Shown here: piece after piece, positions 7,354 to 11,945 of the stretch
How positions within the stretch are numbered: position 1 is the stretch's first letter
Layout: each line of letters opens with the position of its first letter
Origin: Pseudomonadota bacterium
GTDB lineage: Bacteria; Pseudomonadota; Alphaproteobacteria; Sphingomonadales; Sphingomonadaceae
Direction of reading: 5' to 3'
NCBI GenBank assembly: GCA_023413015.1
Contig: JAEZQR010000280.1
Location: 1 to 11,945, forward strand
DNA length: 11,945 bases
Translations under genes and position numbers: made by a program
The notes under the pieces: generated by a model
What the model was told of the DNA's origin: nothing
Database searches by the model: none
Seen by the model: only the letters and a program-made list of their open reading frames with translations

Positions 7354-7979
7354 GCCTGCCGCCCCGCTTCGAGGGCGACCTCGCCCATCTGCCGACCCAC
7401 GCCTACGGCCATCGCAGCCTCACCTGGTGGGGCACGATCGGCTTCATGGCGATCGAAGGCACAGCTTTCGTGCTCGCGGGCGGCGCCTATTTCTTTCTCG
7501 CCAATCAGGAGCGGCTGTGGCCGCCCGCGTCAGGGCCCGAACCGCTGACCTACAGCACCTTGTTCGCCATCGTGCTGCTGCTCAGCGCCATTCCCAACCA
7601 TTTCCTCAAGAAGGCGGCCGAGAAGGAGCGCTCGACCGACGTACGCCTCGGGCTGGTGGTCATGACGCTGCTGGGCGTTGCGCTGATCGGTATCCGCGCC
7701 TTCGAGATCGGCGCGCTCAACATCGCCTGGGATCGCAACGCCTATGCCTCGATCGTATGGGCGCTGCTCGTCCTCCATACGGTCCACGTGATAACCGACT
7801 TTGGCGATACGGTGGTTCTGACCGCGCTGATGTTCACCGAGCACGGGCTCAAGGGACGGCGTTTCGTCGATGTCAGCGAAAACGCGCTGTACTGGAACTT
7901 CGTCGTGATCACCTGGCTGCCGATCTACGCCCTGATCTACTGGTGGCCGCGACTTGCCTCTGGAGGCTATGGTGGCTGA
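7350..7979 (+). CDS. coxC: Cytochrome c oxidase subunit III, short form
   Basis: Subunit III is a membrane protein that stabilises the catalytic core and affects proton uptake. The ATG at 7350 overlaps the coxA stop (ATGA). The 209 residues form about five membrane helices (near 25-50, 68-86, 100-118, 135-160 and 181-200), so the first two helices of the seven-helix mitochondrial type are missing, as in many bacterial short forms. Family marks are the conserved Glu E36 in the first helix (AIEGTAFV), RAFEIG (116-121) and the final helix YWNFVVITWL. The last motif differs from the classical YWHFVDVVW: the His is N183 and the Asp is V186. The gene is short but complete, with no frameshift. Confidence 0.88.
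   Translation: MSLPPRFEGDLAHLPTHAYGHRSLTWWGTIGFMAIEGTAFVLAGGAYFFLANQERLWPPASGPEPLTYSTLFAIVLLLSAIPNHFLKKAAEKERSTDVRLGLVVMTLLGVALIGIRAFEIGALNIAWDRNAYASIVWALLVLHTVHVITDFGDTVVLTALMFTEHGLKGRRFVDVSENALYWNFVVITWLPIYALIYWWPRLASGGYGG
7962..7966 (+). promoter_or_regulatory. Ribosome binding site inside coxC for the next gene
   Basis: GGAGG at 7962-7966 lies within the last codons of coxC. It is two bases from the ATG at 7969 and five from the GTG at 7972. By spacing the GTG is the better start; the two choices differ by one residue. Confidence 0.5.
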
Positions 7980-8331
7980 GGCGGCGCGCCCCGGCTGGCG
8001 GGAACGCCTCGCGCCTTGGGCGGGACTGATCGCCGGCTCCGTGGCGGCGATGACGCAGCAGCAGGTCGCCTCGATTATCGCGCAGGACGACTGCGCTGCG
8101 CCGGGTGCGCTGATCTCGGGCGGCACCGGCCTTATCGCGCTGCTCGTCGTCGGGTTCGGCGGCTGGCTGTCGCTGCGCGTCTATCGGGAATCGAACGTCG
8201 ATCAGACTACCCCCGATGCCGGCAGTCGCCGCTTCATCGGAGCGGTCAGCGCGATGGCGGCCGCCCTGTTCGGTCTCTTCATCATCGTCCAGATTCTGTC
8301 CGGCTTCATCGTGCCAAGGTGCGCGGCATGA
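7969..8331 (+). CDS. Small membrane protein of the oxidase operon, family not recognised
   Basis: I do not recognise this 120-residue protein. It has three hydrophobic stretches (about residues 15-29, 46-70 and 88-115). Between the first two lies a polar loop with QQQ (30-32) and the acidic DDC (40-42). Cysteines C42 and C118 lie in or beside regions that could face the same side. The gene overlaps the end of coxC by 11 bases and the start of ctaG by four (ATGA), so it is embedded in the operon and surely co-translated. By position it could be a fourth oxidase subunit, a split subunit III part or an assembly partner. It does not look like the usual subunit IV proteins. The start is ATG 7969 or GTG 7972. 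Confidence 0.75.
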   Translation: MVAEAARPGWRERLAPWAGLIAGSVAAMTQQQVASIIAQDDCAAPGALISGGTGLIALLVVGFGGWLSLRVYRESNVDQTTPDAGSRRFIGAVSAMAAALFGLFIIVQILSGFIVPRCAA

Positions 8332-9224
8332 AGCGCCTTTCGGCCGCGATCGCGCTTTCCGCCCCCACGGCGGCGATGGCGCACGGTGGCGCGCATGCAT
8401 TGGAAGCGGGGCCGGCCGGCTGGACGTTCGATGCGACGTTGACGGTGCCGCTGCTGCTGAGTGCCCTCGCCTTCGCGATCGGCTTCGTACGCCTCCGGCA
8501 GCGGTCGACCGCCGGGCGCGAGGCGCTGCGGAAACGGGCATGGCTGTTTGCCGCCGGCTGGGCGGTGCTGGCCTTCGCCGTCGTCTCGCCGCTCCACGAG
8601 GCGGGCGAACGCTCCTTTACCATGCACATGATCGAGCATGAGCTGATCATGCTCGTCGCGGCGCTGCTGCTGGCGCTGTCGCGCCCGCTTGCCACGATGA
8701 TCTGGGCGTTCCCGGCCCCGGCACGGCAGGCAATGGCGCGCGGTGCGCACATGGGTGCGGTACGTGGCCCTTGGCGCTTCATCACCGATCCCATCGTCGC
8801 GACGATCCTCCAGGCCGGCGCGCTGTGGATCTGGCATGCCCCGCCCCTGTTCGATCGCGCGCTCGGGCACGAGGGCTGGCACATCGCACAGCACCTGTCC
8901 TTCCTCGTGACCGCCCTCCTCTTCTGGTGGGCAATGACGCGCCGCGGGGCGGCCCCGGGCGTCGCGGCGCTCTGCCTGTTCGTCACCTCGATCATCGGTG
9001 GAGCGCTCGGTGCGCTGATGGCCTTCTCCTCGAGCCCCTGGTACGCCGGCTATGCCGCGATGGGGCTGACGCCGGAGGGGCTCACCCCGGTCGAGGACCA
9101 GCAGCTGGCCGGCCTCCTCATGTGGATACCGGGCGGCCTCGTCCATGCTGGCGCCGCGCTCTGGCTGCTCGGGCAGTGGCTCCGCCAACCACGGGAGGGG
9201 CGCCATGCCGTCGCGATGGATTGA
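8328..9224 (+). CDS. ctaG: Cytochrome c oxidase assembly factor, CtaG of the caa3 type
   Basis: This is a polytopic membrane protein of the caa3_CtaG family, needed for assembly of caa3 oxidases and presumed to act in copper delivery. It is distinct from the Cox11-type CtaG. A signal-like N-terminus ends near AMA-HGG (residues 16-21), followed by about seven membrane helices. Conserved polar residues are H100 and H104 in MHMIEHELIM, H170 in WIWHAP, H181, H185 and H189 in HEGWHIAQH, and the loop EDQQLAGLLMW (256-266). Length is 298 aa. The ATG at 8328 overlaps the previous stop (ATGA). The frame is open further upstream, but that part overlaps the preceding gene and is not membrane-like. Its presence with coxBAC supports a copper-containing caa3-like enzyme. 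Confidence 0.92.
   Translation: MKRLSAAIALSAPTAAMAHGGAHALEAGPAGWTFDATLTVPLLLSALAFAIGFVRLRQRSTAGREALRKRAWLFAAGWAVLAFAVVSPLHEAGERSFTMHMIEHELIMLVAALLLALSRPLATMIWAFPAPARQAMARGAHMGAVRGPWRFITDPIVATILQAGALWIWHAPPLFDRALGHEGWHIAQHLSFLVTALLFWWAMTRRGAAPGVAALCLFVTSIIGGALGALMAFSSSPWYAGYAAMGLTPEGLTPVEDQQLAGLLMWIPGGLVHAGAALWLLGQWLRQPREGRHAVAMD
9194..9198 (+). promoter_or_regulatory. Ribosome binding site fixing the start of the last operon gene
   Basis: GGAGG (within GGGAGGGG, 9193-9200) lies six bases before the ATG at 9205. It shows that the last cytochrome gene starts there and not at the upstream in-frame start near 9145, which would add non-family residues. Confidence 0.75.
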
Positions 9225-9624
9225 GGTCGTTGGCTGGGCCGCGCTCGTGCTGCTGGGCACGGCAACGCTGCTAGGTATCGGTTCGGTCGTCAACTACTGG
9301 CTGGAGCAGCGCGAGCTCGACGCCAGGGCGCGCGGCCTCACCGGTGGCGACCCGCACCACGGCGAAGTGGCGTTCGTCAACTACGGCTGCGGCAGCTGCC
9401 ACCAGATCACCGGCGTGTCGGCGGCGCAGGGGCTGGTCGGCCCGCCGCTGTCGAAGATCGGCGACCGCGCCATCCTGGCCGGCCGGCTGGAGAACCAGCC
9501 CGCCAATCTCATCCGCTGGATCCGCGATCCGCAGGGCGTGTCCCCCGGGACCGCCATGCCGAACCTCGGCGTGACGCCTGCCGATGCGCGCGATATCGCT
9601 GCCTTCCTCTACACCGACAGCTAA
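9205..9624 (+). CDS. Membrane-anchored cytochrome c
   Basis: This is a 139-residue monohaem cytochrome c. A single hydrophobic helix (about residues 8-31) anchors the N-terminus without an obvious cleavage site, then a short charged linker leads to the haem domain in the periplasm. The haem site is C62-G-S-C65-H66 (NYGCGSCHQITG), with axial M118 in PGTAMPNLG. The fold resembles the cytochrome c domain at the end of CoxB (both have SCHQI- or ACHQI-like and MPxxG motifs). The gene overlaps the end of ctaG by 20 bases and closes the operon. It may carry electrons from another donor, such as a bc1 complex, into the oxidase, or be an extra haem subunit. The exact partner cannot be told from sequence. 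Confidence 0.9.
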   Translation: MPSRWIEVVGWAALVLLGTATLLGIGSVVNYWLEQRELDARARGLTGGDPHHGEVAFVNYGCGSCHQITGVSAAQGLVGPPLSKIGDRAILAGRLENQPANLIRWIRDPQGVSPGTAMPNLGVTPADARDIAAFLYTDS

Positions 9625-9627
9625 GCG

Positions 9628-10239
9628 TCAGGGGCGCATGATCAGCGTGTCGCCCTCGACGCGCCAGCCGCCGAGCGTCCGCAAGAACGCCATCCCGAGC
9701 AGGTTGGTATCGAGCTCGCCCTGCGTGACGTCGACCGCCACGTCGCTGCGGACGATCGGCCCGACCTCGAGCGTCGCGACACGGGTCACCGCGCCGCGTA
9801 CCGGGCCGTTGGCGGTCTGGGCGATGCGGTCGTAGGTCAGCTTCGCGGTGTCGATGCCGACACGGCGGGCGGCGTCAGCTGTGAGCACGATGCCGCTGGC
9901 GCCGGTATCGACCAGGAACAGCACCGGCTCGTCGTTGATCTCGGCGCGGACCCAGAAATGCCCGTCGCTGCGAGCGTTGAGGCGGAATTCGCCCATCTCG
10001 GTGCGCCCCCGCGCCGGATCGAGTTCAGCAGCCGTGCGCGAGAAGATTCCGCCGGCTTCCTCCCGATAGGCGAAGACGATCAGAATAACGGCGAAGATGC
10101 CGATCCAGGCGAACGCCATCCTCGCGAGGTGCCCGAGACTCTGCCCCCGCAGCGACACCGCGCTGGCCAGAACGACGATCAGCAGGACCGTCAGGTAGAG
10201 CGCATTCGCCTTGTCGAAGTTGTCGACGCCTTCGAACAT
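9628..10239 (-). CDS. Membrane-anchored retropepsin-like aspartic protease
   Basis: This is a 203-residue protein with two N-terminal membrane helices (about 14-29 and 40-58) and a C-terminal soluble domain of the retropepsin type (clan AA, the TIGR02281-like bacterial group). The catalytic motif is D111-T-G-A-S (FLVDTGASGIVLT), and the second half has the family's NLLGMAFL (179-186). Such proteins have one catalytic Asp per chain, so an active enzyme would be a dimer. The domain probably lies in the periplasm; its substrate is unknown. The gene starts four bases after the stop of the upstream hydrolase gene, so it is in one minus-strand transcription unit with it. Its stop is three bases from the end of the convergent operon. 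Confidence 0.88.
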   Translation of the reverse strand: MFEGVDNFDKANALYLTVLLIVVLASAVSLRGQSLGHLARMAFAWIGIFAVILIVFAYREEAGGIFSRTAAELDPARGRTEMGEFRLNARSDGHFWVRAEINDEPVLFLVDTGASGIVLTADAARRVGIDTAKLTYDRIAQTANGPVRGAVTRVATLEVGPIVRSDVAVDVTQGELDTNLLGMAFLRTLGGWRVEGDTLIMRP

Positions 10240-10243
10240 CGGA

Positions 10244-11008
10244 TCAGAAGTCCATGGTCAGCATGTCGTAACCGGGCTCGACGCCCGGCGGCAGCTCACG
10301 ACAGAGCGTGGCATAGTCCATGGAATTGTCCATGTGCGTCAGCACAGCGCGCTGCGGGCGGAAGCGTTCGATCCACCCCAGCGTGCGGTCGAGATGCGCA
10401 TGGGTTGGATGCGGGCGACGCCGCAGAGCATCGACGATCCAGAGGTCGAGCCCTTCGAGCAAAGGCTCGGCTTCGGGCGTCAACTCGTTGACATCGGTCG
10501 AATAGGCGGCCGCTCGGCCCGCCGCCTCGAACCGGTAGCCGGCCGACTTGATGTTGCCGTGGATCTGCGGAAACCAGCTGATCGAGAGCGAGCCGAGCTC
10601 CAGACGGTCGGGCATCTCGTGCGCGACGCAGGTCGGCGGATAACCGTCCTTGCCGTCGAAGACATAGTCGAAGCGCTGTTTGAGCACGCGCCAGGTGGCC
10701 GGATGGGCGTAGCAGTCGATCGGCCGCCCCATCGCATGGAACAGCTGCCGCAGATCGTCGATACCGTGCGTATGGTCGGCGTGATCATGCGTGAACAGCA
10801 CCGCATCGAGCCGGTCCACGCCGGCGGACAGCATCTGCTCGCGGAAGTCGGGGCTGGTATCGACGAGGACGCGGACGCCCTCATGCTCAACGAGGATTGA
10901 AACACGACGACGACGGTTCTTCGGCTCGTCCGGATCGCAGCTGCCCCAGTCGTTGCCGATGCGTGGAACGCCGCTCGACGTGCCGCTGCCCAGCATCGTC
11001 ACGCGCAC
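10244..11008 (-). CDS. MBL-fold metallohydrolase (PhnP-like)
   Basis: This is a 254-residue metallo-beta-lactamase-fold hydrolase, probably a phosphodiesterase acting in the cytoplasm. The family opening is LGSGTSSGVPRIG (residues 6-18). Metal ligands are in THDHADH (H74, H76, D78, H79), with further ones at H150, D172 and H225, and a PTHAHLD segment at 201-207. The GTG at 11008 is chosen because MRVTMLGSGTSSG matches the usual start of the family; this overlaps tatD by ten bases. A start at 11002 (GTGA overlap) would lose two residues. It resembles PhnP, but no phosphonate genes are nearby; next to tatD and metG it is a common housekeeping companion of unclear role. Confidence 0.9.
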   Translation of the reverse strand: MRVTMLGSGTSSGVPRIGNDWGSCDPDEPKNRRRRVSILVEHEGVRVLVDTSPDFREQMLSAGVDRLDAVLFTHDHADHTHGIDDLRQLFHAMGRPIDCYAHPATWRVLKQRFDYVFDGKDGYPPTCVAHEMPDRLELGSLSISWFPQIHGNIKSAGYRFEAAGRAAAYSTDVNELTPEAEPLLEGLDLWIVDALRRRPHPTHAHLDRTLGWIERFRPQRAVLTHMDNSMDYATLCRELPPGVEPGYDMLTMDF

Positions 11009-11784
11009 GGGCGCTCGGCTTTCCCGAAGAGATTGAAGAAGTTGTCAGCCGTCGTTCGCGTCAGCTCTTCCGGCGAGACGCCGCGCAGCTCGGCCACGAA
11101 CCGTGCGGTATGCGTCACAAAGGCCGGCTCGCAGGTCTTGCCCCGCATCGGGACCGGCGCGAGGAACGGCGCGTCGGTCTCGATCAGCAGCCGGTCGTCC
11201 GGAACGACCTTGGCGGTCTCCTGCAGGTCGCGCGCGTTCTTGAACGTCACGATCCCCGACAGCGAGATGTAGAAGCCGAGATCGAGCGCGGTCTCCGCGA
11301 ATTCGCGGCTCGCCGTGAAGCAGTGGATGACGCCGGGGAAAGCCCCCTTCCCCATCTCCTCGCGCAGGATCGCGGTCGTATCGGCCTCGGCATCGCGCGT
11401 ATGGACGATGAGCGGCAGGCCTGTCACACGCGAGGCGGCAATGTGGCTGCGGAACGAGCGCTGCTGCTGCGCCCGGTCGCTGTGGTCGTAATAATAGTCG
11501 AGCCCGGTTTCGCCGATGCCGATCACCTTGGGATGAGCGGCCGCCTCGACGAGCTTCGCCGTATTGATATCGGCGTGCGCGTCGGCTTCGTGCGGGTGGA
11601 TGCCGACGGTGGCCCACACGTCCGGCTCACGCTCGGCGATCGCAATGACGTCATGCCACTCGTGCTGCTTGGTCGAGATGCCGAGCATGCCAGTGACGCC
11701 CGCCGCCCGCGCGCGGGCCAGCACGCCGACCTGATCCTCGACGAGGCCGGGGTAGTTGAGATGGCAATGGCTGTCGATAAGCAT
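10999..11784 (-). CDS. tatD: TatD family metal-dependent DNase
   Basis: TatD proteins are cytoplasmic TIM-barrel metal hydrolases with 3'-5' exonuclease or DNase activity, linked to DNA repair. At 261 aa the length is normal. Metal and catalytic residues are all present: H6 and H8 (DSHCHLNY), E92 (GIGETGLDYYYD), H128 (IVHTRD), H154 (IHCFT) and D204 (ETDAPFLAP). The ATG at 11784 gives the standard MLIDSHCH start, though no strong Shine-Dalgarno is visible. It lies 58 bases downstream of metG and overlaps the next gene, so it belongs to the same minus-strand unit. Confidence 0.96.
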   Translation of the reverse strand: MLIDSHCHLNYPGLVEDQVGVLARARAAGVTGMLGISTKQHEWHDVIAIAEREPDVWATVGIHPHEADAHADINTAKLVEAAAHPKVIGIGETGLDYYYDHSDRAQQQRSFRSHIAASRVTGLPLIVHTRDAEADTTAILREEMGKGAFPGVIHCFTASREFAETALDLGFYISLSGIVTFKNARDLQETAKVVPDDRLLIETDAPFLAPVPMRGKTCEPAFVTHTARFVAELRGVSPEELTRTTADNFFNLFGKAERPCA

Positions 11785-11796
11785 AGGCGGGAGATA

Positions 11797-11828
11797 GCCG
11801 TCCGGGGCCGAAGCTACAACCGAACGGC
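11797..11828 (-). other. Possible hairpin in the metG-tatD spacer
   Basis: Nine-base arms (11797-11805 and 11820-11828) pair with one mismatch around a 14-base loop. There is no run of T after it, so it is not a convincing terminator. It could affect readthrough or mRNA processing between metG and tatD, or be chance in GC-rich DNA. Confidence 0.25.
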
Positions 11829-11842
11829 ATCATCACCTATGG

Positions 11843-11945
11843 TCATGCGGCTTCGGTCGGCTCCACCCAACGCGGGAACACACCCTGCGGCGCGGGAAGC
11901 GGCGTTCCCGGCATCAGTGGCTTGTCGAGGCTGGCGAAGTCGCGG
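11843..11945 (-). CDS. metG: Methionyl-tRNA synthetase, last 33 residues only
   Basis: The frame open at the right edge reads RDFASLDKPLMPGTPLPAPQ and continues GVFPRWVEPTEAA to a TGA at 11845-11843. The segment LPAPQGVFPRWVE matches the C-terminal end of the short alphaproteobacterial MetG, which charges tRNA-Met in the cytoplasm. The place directly before tatD is the usual one in these bacteria. Only the tail is visible, so the call rests on this short match and on gene order. Confidence 0.8.
   Translation of the reverse strand, partial: RDFASLDKPLMPGTPLPAPQGVFPRWVEPTEAA

Larger units (their letters stand above)
2099..9624 (+). other. Eight-gene operon: alcohol oxidation to O2 reduction
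   Basis: Eight plus-strand genes are joined by seven overlaps of 26, 4, 4, 4, 11, 4 and 20 bases, with no internal gap where a promoter or terminator could sit. This implies one transcript and translational coupling. The order is dehydrogenase, cytochrome c, oxidase subunits II-I-III, small membrane protein, assembly factor, cytochrome c. No rho-independent terminator is visible at the end: the next gene on the other strand begins only three bases after the TAA. Confidence 0.85.

Noticed and set aside
2099..9624. Carbon monoxide dehydrogenase, nitric oxide reductase or cbb3-type oxidase interpretation
   Set aside because: CuA ligands in subunit II and GHPEVY with the cross-linking Tyr in helix VI point to an A-type cytochrome c oxidase; no NorB, CcoO or molybdenum hydroxylase features are present.
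9620..9632. Rho-independent terminator at the end of the operon
   Set aside because: There is no hairpin with a T run; only three bases separate the two convergent stop codons.
1..11945. Mobile element, CRISPR array, tRNA or riboswitch
   Set aside because: No transposase or integrase motif, spaced direct repeats, cloverleaf or recognisable riboswitch core was seen on either strand.

Overview
The window is a GC-rich chromosomal segment, most likely from an alphaproteobacterium of the sphingomonad type. The order metG, tatD, MBL-fold hydrolase, retropepsin-like protease, mazG, hflX, together with the proteins themselves, suggests this; no marker gene fixes the genus. There is no rRNA, tRNA, CRISPR array, transposase or integrase.

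Layout. Positions 1-1076 hold the 3' part of hflX (+), and 1073-1864 hold mazG (-); their stop codons share one CTAG. A 234-base intergenic region (1865-2098) contains an unusual A/T island and probably promoters in both directions. From 2099 to 9624 runs one plus-strand operon of eight genes: a secreted PQQ-dependent alcohol dehydrogenase, a lipoprotein cytochrome c, subunits II (with fused cytochrome c), I and III of an aa3/caa3-type oxidase, a small unrecognised membrane protein, the CtaG-type assembly factor, and a membrane-anchored cytochrome c. Every junction in this operon overlaps. Three bases later the minus strand resumes with a block read from the right edge: metG (3' end only), tatD, MBL-fold hydrolase, membrane-anchored aspartic protease.

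How the genes work together. The operon reads as a self-contained periplasmic respiratory chain. The quinoprotein oxidises an alcohol, electrons pass to c-type haems (the lipoprotein, the CoxB domain and possibly the last gene), then to CuA, haem a and the haem a3-CuB site, and on to O2, without needing the bc1 complex. The dehydrogenase carries the Asp-x-Asp signature linked to lanthanide use. Subunit I has every metal and haem ligand but lacks both the D-channel Asp and the K-channel Lys of classical A1 oxidases. No PQQ-synthesis, haem A-synthesis or Sco genes are in the window, so those functions must come from elsewhere.

The operon lies on the opposite strand between minus-strand housekeeping genes (protease on one side, mazG on the other). 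It looks like an accessory respiratory module inserted into a conserved block, but this is an inference that needs comparison with related genomes.
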